Source: JAWXBT01 sp964523015 (GTDB taxonomy: Bacteria; Bdellovibrionota_C; UBA2361; J135). From it: DNA of 64,000 nucleotides. The notes under the pieces are model-generated. The model was not told where the DNA came from. It searched no databases and saw only the letters and a program-made list of their open reading frames with translations. Every line of letters begins with the position of its first letter. Within the stretch, counting starts at the first letter, position 1. Location: the NCBI GenBank assembly GCA_964523015.1, contig CAZFXN010000001.1, positions 76,960-140,959 of the forward strand. The letters run 5' to 3'. Both the position numbers and the translations under genes were made by a program. This document shows, piece after piece, positions 16,908-26,627 of this stretch.

Positions 16908-19900
16908 TTACCGTTTGACAGAAATAGTTACACTCTTACCTTCAACATCGTGATCTTGGATAAGATCTCCAACCTGGCACTTTGATGTACTATGTATCAG
17001 GTTAACTGTTAAAGTTTCATCCTGAATATAGTCAGAAAATTGTTTTAAACAATCTGATATATCGTTAGTTGTAAAATACTCAACTGTAATTCTATCTGAG
17101 ACATCAAAATTAGCCTCTTTTCTCATCCTTTGTACACGGTTTACAAATTCCCTAGAGATTCCCTCAGCCAGTAAATCAGGCGTAAGCTTAGTATCAAAAT
17201 AAACAGTTATCCCCTTCCCTGTCTCGATATTGATTCCACCCTTAGCTTCTCTTCTAACCTCAATAAGATTCTTATCAAGCTCCTTACCAAGTACAGTAAT
17301 TTTTCCACCATCTTCAAGCTGATGGATAGCGTTAAGATCCAAAGATGAGAGGATTTTTGAAACTTGTCCCATCTCCTTTCCAAAGATTGGACCGAGTGCA
17401 CGAAAATCTGGTTTGACAGTGACTGTTACTAGATCCTCTTCCTTTGATGAAAAGAAAACATCTTTTACATTAAGCTCCTCTTTTATGTGATGCTCATACT
17501 CCTTTAGCACTTTTGCGTCATCTTGATCTCTAGTCACAACAGTTATGGAGGCAAGTGGTTGCCGCACTTTAAGATCAGCCCTAGATCTTAAAGATCTGCC
17601 TAATCCAACAACATTACTGATCAGATTCATATCGTGTTCGAGTTTGAGATCAGTTAGCTTTACATCAGCTAAAGGATAATCATTAAGATGAACACTCTCT
17701 TTGGCTTCTGGCATTAAAGTTATTAGATTGCGATATATCTCCTCAGTAACAAATGGCAAAAATGGTGCTAATGTTTTAGTAAATCCAATCAAAATATAAT
17801 AAAGAGTATTATATCCAGACTGCTTATCCGCTTTGTCATCTGACCAAAAACGACGACGAGATCGCCTGATGTACCAATTTGTAAGCTCTTCAAGAAAATC
17901 TAGCAGTGCCGGGACTACCGCATAGAGATGATATAGGGCCATCTCTTTTTCAATCTTTGTAAGTAAAGTTTGAAAACGGGAGATTATCCAGCGATCTAAA
18001 GAGTTTTGAGAAGCTGTGAGATCCGCATCAGGTTTGAACTGATCAACATTGGCGTAAGTCGTAAAAAATGAATAAACGTTCCAAAGAGGAAGCATGACAC
18101 TACGAACAATCTCTTTTACTCCCGCTTCAGTGAACCTGAGGTTTTCTCCCTTAACCGCTGAGGAGTTAATCATAAACAGTCTTAGCGAATCAGCTCCATG
18201 CTTATCAATTACCTCCATCGGATCAGGGTAATTCTTAAGACGTTTAGACATCTTTTTGCCGTCTTCAGCCAAGATAATGCCGTTAACAATAACATTTTTA
18301 AACGGAGCCTTTTTAAAAAGAGTTGTAGAGAGAACCATCAGGGTATAAAACCATCCGCGTGTTTGATCTAACCCTTCTGCGATAAAATCAGCAGGAAAAC
18401 TCTTCTCAAATTTCTCTTTATTCTCAAATGGATAATGAAGTTGTGCATAAGGCATAGCACCAGACTCAAACCAACAATCAAGAACCTCAGGCGTACGATT
18501 CATTTGACCGCTACATTTTTCACATTGCCAATGCAGCTCATCAACGAAGTGCGTATGAAGATCTTTTACTTCATGGCCAACTTTTTTTTCTAATTCAGCT
18601 TTAGATTCTAAGCATTCCTTATGATCACATTTATCACAGATCCAGATTGGCAGCGGATTTCCCCAGAAGCGATTTCTAGAAATATTCCAATCCCGTGCTC
18701 CCTCAAGCCATTTTCCAAATCTTCCATCCTTAATATGCTCTGGCACCCAAGTTATCGTGTCATTATTTTTGAGCATTGCCTCTCTCTGATCTTCAACCTT
18801 TACGTACCAGGCCTTAAGCGCCTTATACATAAGAGGAGTATCTGAGCGTTCACAGAACGGATATGAATGGCTGATCGTTTCCTGTTTAAAAAGAAGCTCT
18901 TTGTCTTTTAAATACTTAATTATATTTTTCTCAGCTTCTTTTATATTCTGTCCAGCAAAGTCAGTAACCTGAGATACAAAATTCCCCTCAGCATCTACTG
19001 AATCAACAAGTTCGATCTTGTTTACTGCTAGTATTCGTCCATCATCCTCACCATGAGGAGCCATATGCACTAATCCAGTACCCTCTTCAGTGGTTACAAA
19101 TTCATCAAGAACTACTTTAAATCCAGTATCCGAACGATCTGCATAAAAATAGCTAAAGAGTGGTTCATATTTAAGACCAGCTAACTCTTGTCCAGTGAAA
19201 GATTTAACAACTTCGTACTCTTTTTTATTTTTGAAATAAGCATCAAGGCGTGCTTCCGCTAAGATGACCTCTTCAGTCCCTAGTTTTACTTGGACATATT
19301 TTATTTCAGGATGAACACAGACCCCTAGATTCGATGGCAACGTCCAGGCAGTAGTCGTCCAAGCCAAAAGGGACACTTTTGGATCCTTTTTTAATTTGAA
19401 CCGAACTGTAACTGCGGCATCTTGAACATCTTTATAATTTGAACTCGCTTCAAAGTTTGATAACGGAGTAGCCAGTCGCCAGCTATACGGCATAATTCGG
19501 TGGCCTTGATAAACTCGATCGTTATCCCAAAGCTGTTTAAAAACCCACCAAACAGAGTCCATGAAGGACGCATCCATCGTTTTGTAATCGTTTTCAAAAT
19601 CAATCCAACGACCTAAACGATTAGTTACGTACTCCCATTCTTTGACATACTTCATCACGCCGGTGCGACAAGCTTCATTAAACTTAGCAACGCCATAGTT
19701 AAGAATGGAGGTGCGCCCACTTAATTCAAGATCTTTTTCAACGATCGTCTCGATAGGCAAGCCATGACAATCCCAACCAAATCGCCGCTCAACATACGCT
19801 CCTTTCATAGCGTAGTAACGAGGAATTATATCTTTGATAGTACCAGCTAAAAGATGCCCATAGTGGGGTGTGCCAGTTGCAAACGGTGGCCCATCATAAA

Positions 19901-20024
19901 ACATGTAAGGCTTACTATTCTCTCTAATCTTAAGAGATTTTTTAAATGTATCATTCTCCTGCCAAAACTTAAGGACTCCTACCTCTACTGCTGGGAAACT
20001 GACATCTGGGGAGATCGTTTTCAT
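16908..20024 (-). CDS. ileS: isoleucyl-tRNA synthetase, eukaryote-like type 2
   Basis: This 1038-residue class I synthetase charges tRNA-Ile. The HIGH motif appears as PHYGHLLAG near residue 53, and the KMSKS loop as KMSKRLKNYPDP near residue 591. The editing domain lies between them, and the anticodon-binding domain includes LTNWYIRRSRRRFW. KMSKRLKNYP, rather than the KMSKS-x-GN form of common bacterial IleRS, and the longer size mark the eukaryote/archaea-like type 2 enzyme. This type is found in scattered bacteria and is naturally less sensitive to mupirocin. No zinc-finger tail is seen. The start is the ATG at 20024, with a weak Shine-Dalgarno. Confidence 0.95.
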   Translation of the reverse strand: MKTISPDVSFPAVEVGVLKFWQENDTFKKSLKIRENSKPYMFYDGPPFATGTPHYGHLLAGTIKDIIPRYYAMKGAYVERRFGWDCHGLPIETIVEKDLELSGRTSILNYGVAKFNEACRTGVMKYVKEWEYVTNRLGRWIDFENDYKTMDASFMDSVWWVFKQLWDNDRVYQGHRIMPYSWRLATPLSNFEASSNYKDVQDAAVTVRFKLKKDPKVSLLAWTTTAWTLPSNLGVCVHPEIKYVQVKLGTEEVILAEARLDAYFKNKKEYEVVKSFTGQELAGLKYEPLFSYFYADRSDTGFKVVLDEFVTTEEGTGLVHMAPHGEDDGRILAVNKIELVDSVDAEGNFVSQVTDFAGQNIKEAEKNIIKYLKDKELLFKQETISHSYPFCERSDTPLMYKALKAWYVKVEDQREAMLKNNDTITWVPEHIKDGRFGKWLEGARDWNISRNRFWGNPLPIWICDKCDHKECLESKAELEKKVGHEVKDLHTHFVDELHWQCEKCSGQMNRTPEVLDCWFESGAMPYAQLHYPFENKEKFEKSFPADFIAEGLDQTRGWFYTLMVLSTTLFKKAPFKNVIVNGIILAEDGKKMSKRLKNYPDPMEVIDKHGADSLRLFMINSSAVKGENLRFTEAGVKEIVRSVMLPLWNVYSFFTTYANVDQFKPDADLTASQNSLDRWIISRFQTLLTKIEKEMALYHLYAVVPALLDFLEELTNWYIRRSRRRFWSDDKADKQSGYNTLYYILIGFTKTLAPFLPFVTEEIYRNLITLMPEAKESVHLNDYPLADVKLTDLKLEHDMNLISNVVGLGRSLRSRADLKVRQPLASITVVTRDQDDAKVLKEYEHHIKEELNVKDVFFSSKEEDLVTVTVKPDFRALGPIFGKEMGQVSKILSSLDLNAIHQLEDGGKITVLGKELDKNLIEVRREAKGGINIETGKGITVYFDTKLTPDLLAEGISREFVNRVQRMRKEANFDVSDRITVEYFTTNDISDCLKQFSDYIQDETLTVNLIHSTSKCQVGDLIQDHDVEGKSVTISVKR

Positions 20025-20296
20025 AGGCTAAAAAATCAGAAATTAATCAATGAAATCTATCAATAACGTACAGTTCTTACCACATCTTGTATTCCCAGGT
20101 AAATTTTCAAAATCAGATAAATGCCCTGATTTATTAGGAAGTTTATTTAAATTTGGCTCAATCTAGACAGATAAAATCAGAGTTAAGTTGCTGCTATTAT
20201 AGGGAAATTTGGGTCAAGATCTGAGACTGAGTTGCCGATATTAGGTACTGAGAGTCAGGGACTCTAAGTATTCGAAGCTAAAAATAGAAACAGCAA

Positions 20297-22564
20297 ATGA
20301 GTGCATCAGGAAAATCAATTGTTGAACTTGAAAGAAGTGCCTTTAAGGGTAAGTCGATTCCATTTCTAACATTCCTACTTGGCCTTGTTCTCTCATTCAT
20401 TATCTGTCTCTGGTCAAAATCTCAAGTTGAGCAAAGTAATCAGATTAAATTTCAACTAATAGCTGAGGAGGTTCTCGGCGATATCGAGGCAAATATTAAT
20501 CGATACTCTCATGTTCTTTACGGGGCAAGAGGACTATTTATTGCAAGTGAATATGTTAGCAGAGTTGAATGGCATGACTTTGTTCAATCACGTGATTTAG
20601 AAAAAGAATTCCCCGGTATGAAGGGATTAGGGTTCGCTAAAAACGTTTCTAGAATAGGGCTTGAGCAGTATCTAGCTGACATGCAATCAAACGAAAATCC
20701 GCAATTTAAAATTAAAACTGCTGGCCATAAAAAAGATCTTTTTATTATTACCTATGTTGAGCCTGAGGCAATAAATAAAGAGGCACTTGGATACGATCTT
20801 GGATCAGATTTTGTGAGAAGATCTGCCGCTGAATGGGCAGCTAAAAATCGTAGCTTCGCTTTGACAAAACGAATAAAGCTCATTCAAGATACTGAAGGTA
20901 ATGCTGCCATACTTTACCTTTTACCTATTTATAGTAGTCAATGGTCCCGTAATCGATCTGAGCGACTAGAAAATGAAAAAATATTCGGCTGGATATACGC
21001 ACCAATTATTATCAAAAATCTTCTCTCTACTGTAAATACAAAACTAAGAGATAGGGTGGAATTTAAGCTCTATGATGGTGCTGATTTAACTAAATCAAAT
21101 ATCCTTTTTCAATCTGATTCTTTTCAATCCAATATATCTAGTTTTGACAATTCTAAATTCGAATCTGTCTATACAATTAAAGCCGGTGGACAAGAATGGG
21201 GAATTAAATTCATTCCAGGCAGTAATCTTTTTACTACTCAAGATCAGAATTTACCCTGGATAGTATTTTTGATCGGAACGATCTTTAGTGCCCTTGTCTC
21301 AATAATTATATTCTCTCAAAGAGTCGCTCAGATCAGAGCAGTTAAGCTTGCTAAAACAATGACCCACGATCTGAGAATCACAACTACTGCATTAGAAAAA
21401 GCAAATCAACAATCACGCGATGCAATGAAAGTAAAATCAGAGTTTCTGGCGAATATGAGCCACGAGATCAGAACTCCGCTAACATCAATCATTGGGTTTG
21501 GTGAAAATTTAAAATTTGATGCCTTAAGTAACGAGGAAAGAGGTCGGGCTGTTCATTCAATCATACAAAATGGTAGGCACCTACTAAACATTATCAATGA
21601 TATTCTCGATTTCTCAAAGATTGAAGCTGGAAAAGTATCTATTGATAAAGTTGAAATTGATTTAGCTGAATTAATGACTGAGGTTGCAAGCTCTTTTAAA
21701 GTAAAGTCATCAGAGAAAGGCCTAAATTTTCAAGTTGAATTTACTCATCCTTTACCGGCTACAATAAATTCCGATCCTACCAGATTAAAGCAGATCTTAT
21801 ACAATCTCGTTGGTAACTCAATAAAATTTACTCAGAAGGGAGCCGTCACGATCAAAGTAAAATGTGACTGGGAGGCTGAGATTTTGTATTTCTCTGTTTG
21901 TGATACTGGCATAGGGCTTACTGAAGAGCAACGAAATAAGCTTTTTAATTCCTTTGTACAAGCAGACAGTTCAACTACCAGAGTATTTGGAGGAACTGGT
22001 CTAGGACTTGTTATTTCTAGCCAACTCGCAGAAAAGCTAGGTGGGAAAATCACTGTGGAAAGCGTTTACGGTATTGGCAGCGTCTTTGCTGTTAATATAA
22101 AAGCAGGTGATCTATCTAACGTTTTACCAATGGATAAAGATAAAAAAGCGGACCTCTCTGTTTCAAGTGAATCAACTCAAAAAGAAGTCACTAAAATATT
22201 GGTCAATGCTCATGTCCTTGTAGTGGAAGATGGTCCTGATAATCAGCTCCTACTTCAGTATCTACTAAAGAAACTCGGCGCAGAAGTAACTGTAGTAGGC
22301 AATGGCGCTGAAGCTTTAGGAGCTGTCGAAGACCGTGAGTTTGATCTAATTTTAATGGATATGCAGATGCCTGTTCTTGATGGCTATGGTGCGGTTAAAG
22401 AGCTCAGAGCTCGAGGCTATGAAGGAAAGATCTTAGCCCTTACTGCCAATACCGCTCCAGAAGATCAAGCCAGCTGCTTACAAGTTGGGTGTAACGATTA
22501 TCTTGGAAAGCCATTTGAAAGAGCTGCGTTTATTGAAAAGATAACAAACCTTCACGAGGTTTAA
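20297..22564 (+). CDS. hybrid sensor histidine kinase with CHASE domain
   Basis: The 755-residue protein has a first membrane helix at about 22-40. A periplasmic CHASE domain follows (WHDFVQSRDLEKEFPGMKGL region, to about 300), then a second helix near 322-342 and a short coiled linker. HisKA has NMSHEIRTPLTSIIGF with the phosphorylated His at 389. The HATPase has a D-x-G-x-G box (DTGIGL) and GGTGLGL. A C-terminal receiver has Asp at about 688 (LILMDMQMPVLDGYG) and Lys in GKPF. It is a complete hybrid kinase. No separate response regulator or Hpt is adjacent, so its phosphotransfer partner is unknown. The signal for the CHASE domain is not predictable. Confidence 0.92.
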   Translation: MSASGKSIVELERSAFKGKSIPFLTFLLGLVLSFIICLWSKSQVEQSNQIKFQLIAEEVLGDIEANINRYSHVLYGARGLFIASEYVSRVEWHDFVQSRDLEKEFPGMKGLGFAKNVSRIGLEQYLADMQSNENPQFKIKTAGHKKDLFIITYVEPEAINKEALGYDLGSDFVRRSAAEWAAKNRSFALTKRIKLIQDTEGNAAILYLLPIYSSQWSRNRSERLENEKIFGWIYAPIIIKNLLSTVNTKLRDRVEFKLYDGADLTKSNILFQSDSFQSNISSFDNSKFESVYTIKAGGQEWGIKFIPGSNLFTTQDQNLPWIVFLIGTIFSALVSIIIFSQRVAQIRAVKLAKTMTHDLRITTTALEKANQQSRDAMKVKSEFLANMSHEIRTPLTSIIGFGENLKFDALSNEERGRAVHSIIQNGRHLLNIINDILDFSKIEAGKVSIDKVEIDLAELMTEVASSFKVKSSEKGLNFQVEFTHPLPATINSDPTRLKQILYNLVGNSIKFTQKGAVTIKVKCDWEAEILYFSVCDTGIGLTEEQRNKLFNSFVQADSSTTRVFGGTGLGLVISSQLAEKLGGKITVESVYGIGSVFAVNIKAGDLSNVLPMDKDKKADLSVSSESTQKEVTKILVNAHVLVVEDGPDNQLLLQYLLKKLGAEVTVVGNGAEALGAVEDREFDLILMDMQMPVLDGYGAVKELRARGYEGKILALTANTAPEDQASCLQVGCNDYLGKPFERAAFIEKITNLHEV

Positions 22565-22687
22565 GAAGTTCCTTTCTACGAAATATAACTAGAATCAACT
22601 GTAACACATTGTGATTTATCTCACCCAATTTCATTCCCATCTGGTCGATTTCTTATCTAAGTAAATTTGAATGTTGGAGTAGTAACG

Positions 22688-24160
22688 ATGAACAGAGTAA
22701 AAGCAATCCTAGCAGTAGTTAGCTTAGCAATAGTCACTTTACCAAACAGCGGATATGCGGATGCGGAATCATGCAAACAAGTAATGAAGCATAATTTACG
22801 TCAAAGCTTTAAAGCAACTGTGCCTGAAGTCACAGATTCAATGATCCTTAGTGAGATATGTCTTAATAGCAAAAAACCAAAAGGGTCTTCGTTTAGGTTT
22901 AATGGAACTGTTAAATTTTCTGCTGCTCAGTTAAAAGCAAGCCAAGCTCTATTATGTGACAAAAAAGGCAAGGGTGGTAGAAAAGCATCAGCTAAGAAAA
23001 ATTATTCAAAACATAGAGTTCTAAAAGAGTTTATTGGAACAGAAGCCCTAAACGAGTATGAAAAGTGCGTAGTTATAGATTCCAAGGGTGTTAAGATTAG
23101 TGCTGCCAGTGATACTGAAAGTAATAAGATTCTAAATATCTCGGTAAAGTTAGATAGACCTGACATTAAGGTTGAGGGAATTACTGTATTTCCACCTCAG
23201 GCACTAACTTGTAATGGACCAATCGCTTTAAATGCTAATGACAGACATTTTACATTTTCTGCATTGTCAGGTTCTTGTGAGCGAAATCCATTGTTTGAGG
23301 ATATTTCAGCTGTTGTTACTGTGCATACATCTGTCGGAAATCTTAATATCAACTTAGCCCCTGTATCGCTAAATGATAATATTGCCGTTGATAGAATTAA
23401 TCCTGGAATGATTCCGCAGATACCTGCAGTTTCAGGCTGTAATATTTTTAGTCAAGCAAACAGAATCTTAGAGTGTAATACTGCAAATGGTTTATCATTA
23501 TGCTACCACCACCTAAGAGCAGGTAGAGTTGTAGATTGCCGCGCTGCTTTCCTTGAAAACATAAGTCCGTATAATAATGAAACTCAGTTTCGTCCTAGAG
23601 CTGGCGAGTATCAGTCACAAAGATCTGGCGGACTCTCAGTAACCGTATATAGAGGTCGTCCAGATGACGGTGAAGTACGTGGCGCAATTGATTATACAAT
23701 TAATTTTAATACACCAGTACTAGCACAACGTTCAGGACAGATGTGTGATCCTAGCTGCCCACTATTTGGAAACTCTCCATGTAATAGAGATTGTGTATTT
23801 GCTGATCATATTGTTGAAGATCATGCTCATGGTGGTGTTGCTACCTATGGTCGTGAGCAGGGCAATTCTTGTACTCTGCCACTTACTGGCCAAATACAAC
23901 CTACCTCAATCGAGAAATATCGCGCTTACAACTTGTGTGAGAGTCGAAATACTTGGGGTCGAAATACTCAAGGCGTATTATATGCACAAGTTTCTAAATC
24001 CTATTACTTTAATGATTTTAGAACTACCCACGTTGTATTCGATGGCACACGCAATGGACGATTAGTTCATGAAGAGAACTGGCGTGTAATAAACTCTGGT
24101 GAGCGAGTAAGAGGCATTGCTGAGCTATCGATCCCGATTAGAATTACCTGTGTAGAATAA
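22688..24160 (+). CDS. exported cysteine-containing hypothetical protein
   Basis: The ATG at 22688 is chosen because TTGGAG lies 9 bases before it; a TTG at 22667 would add seven residues and spoil the signal peptide. The first ~25 residues (MNRVKAILAVVSLAIVTLP then NSGYADA) are a typical Sec signal peptide. The mature protein of about 465 residues has many scattered cysteines (for example CDPSCPLFGNSPCNRDC), fitting disulfides in the periplasm or outside. No known domain is recognised. It stands alone between the hybrid kinase and a VapBC pair. Confidence 0.7.
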   Translation: MNRVKAILAVVSLAIVTLPNSGYADAESCKQVMKHNLRQSFKATVPEVTDSMILSEICLNSKKPKGSSFRFNGTVKFSAAQLKASQALLCDKKGKGGRKASAKKNYSKHRVLKEFIGTEALNEYEKCVVIDSKGVKISAASDTESNKILNISVKLDRPDIKVEGITVFPPQALTCNGPIALNANDRHFTFSALSGSCERNPLFEDISAVVTVHTSVGNLNINLAPVSLNDNIAVDRINPGMIPQIPAVSGCNIFSQANRILECNTANGLSLCYHHLRAGRVVDCRAAFLENISPYNNETQFRPRAGEYQSQRSGGLSVTVYRGRPDDGEVRGAIDYTINFNTPVLAQRSGQMCDPSCPLFGNSPCNRDCVFADHIVEDHAHGGVATYGREQGNSCTLPLTGQIQPTSIEKYRAYNLCESRNTWGRNTQGVLYAQVSKSYYFNDFRTTHVVFDGTRNGRLVHEENWRVINSGERVRGIAELSIPIRITCVE

Positions 24161-24353
24161 TACTTTTACTACTCAGGCTTTCATAGAAGCAAGTGTCAAA
24201 CAGCTATTCTTACCCACTTTGGCAGTTCTTTGAACTTCTGTATAAAATGTACCTCGGCGAAACCGTCCGCCACCATTTGATGGGTTTTCTTTCCCGAGTT
24301 TGCATCATAATTAGAGCTTGCCTGATATGTATATATCATACATACTTATATGC

Positions 24354-24548
24354 ATGAGAACAACATTAAACATTGATGACGCATTACTTAAAAAAGCAGG
24401 TCAATTGAGTGGTATTCGTGAAAAGACCGCTCTTGTAAGAGCTGGTCTCGAAGCTCTCATTACAAGAGAAAGTAGTCGCCGATTAGCAGAGCTTGGGGGA
24501 TCGGAACGCTCCTTGCGTCCAGTTAAGCGAAGAAAGGTAGGCTCATAG
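24354..24548 (+). CDS. vapB: VapB-type antitoxin
   Basis: The product has 64 residues and starts MRTTLNIDDALLKKAGQLSG, the classic opening of short VapB antitoxins that bind DNA as ribbon-helix-helix dimers and block VapC. It continues with KTALVRAGLEALI. An ATG further upstream at 24318 would add 12 residues unlike the family. The stop touches the vapC start directly. An AT-rich, partly dyad-symmetric stretch (TATGTATATATCATACATA region, 24336-24355) lies over the start and is a plausible autoregulatory operator. Confidence 0.88.
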   Translation: MRTTLNIDDALLKKAGQLSGIREKTALVRAGLEALITRESSRRLAELGGSERSLRPVKRRKVGS

Positions 24549-24905
24549 ATGGTCTTAGTTGATACTTCCGTTTGGATTGATCACCTAAGGCGTAACAATA
24601 ATGACTTAGTTGCACATCTACTCAAGGTGGAAGTCGTTACTCACCCATTTATTCTTGGCGAACTTGCCTGCGGCAATATTAAAAATAGAACAGAAATTTT
24701 CTCGCTACTAAAGGAACTTCCTGAAGTAACCATAGCAGAACATGAAGAGGTTCTAGAAATGATCGAACATAAAAAACTCATGGGTCAAGGAATTGGGTGG
24801 GTAGACGCACATCTGCTAGCCTCTGCATTAATATCGGGCACCCAATTATGGACAGCTGACAAAAGCCTTCGCGCTGTTGCCGTGGCACTTGGCGTGCTTT
24901 ATTAG
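24549..24905 (+). CDS. vapC: VapC-type PIN-domain ribonuclease toxin
   Basis: The 118-residue product has the acidic PIN site: D5 (MVLVDTSVWIDHL), E38 (ILGELACG), D86 (GWVDAHLLAS) and D104 (LWTADKSL). VapC toxins cut specific tRNA or rRNA sites when the antitoxin is lost. All catalytic residues and the full length are present, so it looks functional. It abuts vapB with no gap. Chromosomal VapBC pairs are often horizontally acquired. Confidence 0.92.
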   Translation: MVLVDTSVWIDHLRRNNNDLVAHLLKVEVVTHPFILGELACGNIKNRTEIFSLLKELPEVTIAEHEEVLEMIEHKKLMGQGIGWVDAHLLASALISGTQLWTADKSLRAVAVALGVLY

Positions 24906-24976
24906 TATTTGAATTGGGGTGATGGTGTTTAACGCTGAGGTTTTGGCCAACGGCCATAATCTCAAGACGTTTTTTG

Positions 24977-25369
24977 TTACCCTTCCTCTCGGGTAATGGC
25001 AAGAACATTCGCCACGGTGGATACTGCGTCCTCTTGTCCAAGAGTATCACCGTTGACAGCAACTTTCGCCCTCCAATTGGTAGCATGATACTGCAAATTA
25101 ATTCTGGTAGTTGTAGCGCTACCATCGAGATCATTGCCTGGCGCAGATAGTCGATCGACTTGTTCGACCACGAATGGATCTCCAAGCCTCTGAACAACTG
25201 TCGTAATATTTGAGGTGCCGACACCCGATCCTCGGCTAGTTATTATCTCTCGCAATCCATCTTGTTCCTGATCTAAATCAGCTAATCCTTTCCCTGTATC
25301 CACCTGCAATGTGATCTTCAAGGATTCGACTGGCGCCGGATGCGCTGACATTGAAATTGAAACGGTCAT
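24977..25369 (-). CDS. hypothetical small protein
   Basis: The product has 130 residues. The ATG at 25369 is preferred, with GGAAG eight bases upstream; a TTG at 25381 is the alternative. No signal peptide or known domain is seen. The region is visibly richer in G+C than the flanking genes and lies between two toxin-antitoxin pairs, which fits imported DNA. An overlapping minus-strand frame at 24778-25224 runs into vapC and looks non-coding. A beta-rich fold is suggested by alternating hydrophobic residues, but no function can be given. Confidence 0.5.
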   Translation of the reverse strand: MTVSISMSAHPAPVESLKITLQVDTGKGLADLDQEQDGLREIITSRGSGVGTSNITTVVQRLGDPFVVEQVDRLSAPGNDLDGSATTTRINLQYHATNWRAKVAVNGDTLGQEDAVSTVANVLAITREEG

Positions 25370-25530
25370 ATGTGCTTCCAAAACAAATTTCTCATATAGT
25401 TATGACTTGATTACCTTCTCGCTGTGATTTGAAGGGTAACGTAAAAAATCATCAGTTTTGTCGAGCCGTTAGTCGAGGCAAAATCTGGTGCATTGAATTG
25501 TTATATTATTCTTGATCTTAGTCAATTAAA

Positions 25531-25542
25531 TAGTGTACACTA
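25531..25542. promoter_or_regulatory. palindromic candidate operator of the MazEF-like pair
   Basis: TAGTGTACACTA is a perfect 12-bp palindrome 25 bases before the antitoxin start. A -10-like TATATT follows at 25545-25550. Antitoxins of this size repress their own promoters through such sites. Binding is inferred, not shown. Confidence 0.5.
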
Positions 25543-25567
25543 CGTATATTAGTCGTGTAGGAGATTT

Positions 25568-25792
25568 ATGCAAAAGAAATTGACGATTACGCTAGATAAA
25601 AGCGTCTATGAGGGCCTCCAAAAGGTAATAGGCAAGCGCCGAATTAGCCAGTTTATTGAAGGGCTTGTGCGTCCACATGTTATTCCGCAAGAGCTTGATA
25701 ATGCCTATCGCAAAATGGCGGCAGACAGTGGTCGTGAAAAGGAAGCATTGGATTGGGCCGAAGCTTTTGTTGGAGATGTGGGCGATGCATAG
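25568..25792 (+). CDS. ribbon-helix-helix antitoxin of a MazEF-like pair
   Basis: The product has 74 residues, with GTAGGAG seven bases before the ATG. The N-terminus (MQKKLTITLDKSVYEGLQKV) has the short beta strand and helix of ribbon-helix-helix antitoxins, followed by RRISQFIEGLVRPHV. The acidic C-terminus would wrap the toxin. It overlaps the MazF-like start by eight bases (25785-25792), so the two are translationally coupled. It is not the classical AbrB-fold MazE but the RHH type often paired with MazF. Confidence 0.82.
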   Translation: MQKKLTITLDKSVYEGLQKVIGKRRISQFIEGLVRPHVIPQELDNAYRKMAADSGREKEALDWAEAFVGDVGDA

Positions 25793-26108
25793 AGGTGAAA
25801 TATGGTGGGTTAATTTTGAGCCATCAGTCGGTGGCGAGATCAAAAAGATACGCCCTGCTGTTATCATTAGTAATGATGCTTCCAATAAACACCTTAACAG
25901 AGTTCAAGTTGTGCCTTTGACCAGTAATATTGAGCGTCTTTACCCCTGTGAAGCATATATTCAAGTGACTAGCAGACAAAGTAAGGCAATGGCAGATCAG
26001 CTAACAACGGTTAGCAAATCAAGATTGAGCAGTTTTGTAGCCCGTGTTTCTCCAGTAGAACTTAAACAACTAGAACGTGCTATCAAGATTCAACTGGGGA
26101 TTAAGTAA
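25785..26108 (+). CDS. mazF: MazF/PemK-type endoribonuclease toxin
   Basis: The product has 107 residues starting MHRGEIWWVNFEPSVGGEI, then KKIRPAVIISND and VQVVPLTSNIERLYP, the standard PemK/MazF strand order. It ends with ARVSPVELKQLERAIKIQLG. MazF toxins cleave mRNA or tRNA at short sequences. The ATG at 25785 overlaps the antitoxin gene; the frame is open further upstream, but the family start and the GGAG before it fix this one. The full length is retained, so it looks intact. Confidence 0.92.
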   Translation: MHRGEIWWVNFEPSVGGEIKKIRPAVIISNDASNKHLNRVQVVPLTSNIERLYPCEAYIQVTSRQSKAMADQLTTVSKSRLSSFVARVSPVELKQLERAIKIQLGIK

Positions 26109-26621
26109 CCCAAAAATATAACGTATAGATTATACAGATCCTGATATTACCTAGAATCAAGTGCTGCGTCTAGCTTTCAGAGTGTTAATAATATTTGTAA
26201 CATCCCAAATATATTGAATTAAAAATATAAGCCGTCATGTGTTCCATTAATCGATGCCAATCATGTGTTCCACCAGTATTGATGTAAAAATCTTGTGATG
26301 TATTGAGTCCAGCACAACAGATTGTAAATAAGTAACCGGAGTAACACACCTTAGGTCATCTAGGATGTGTCTTGCCTTATGAAAACCCTCTTCATCATTA
26401 CCATAATAATTACAAGTAGATGTGACTGATCTTAGCCATTCTGCAGAAATAAGACCTAACCTAGAGCGAGATTTTTACTCGAGTTCAACACAAATTTAAC
26501 CAAAATTTGATTATCAAACCAAGTCATCCATTTTTGCCTTTCTCTTTATCCCCTCAAGATCATACAGTACACAGAGTCATTTATTAAGTTTTTGATTTGA
26601 TTCAGTACCTTAGGGAGAAAA
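26109..26621. other. 513-base intergenic region
   Basis: I see no convincing gene on either strand. The only notable feature is a direct repeat of TCATGTGTTCCA at 26235-26246 and 26261-26272 (26-bp period). AGGGAG at 26612-26617 is the ribosome binding site of the next gene. The region may be the edge of imported toxin-antitoxin DNA. Confidence 0.5.
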
Positions 26622-26627
26622 TTGAGC

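Noticed and set aside
24778..25224. Minus-strand ORF overlapping vapC
   Set aside because: It overlaps a well-supported PIN toxin, has shadow-like composition, and competes with the better frame at 24977-25369.
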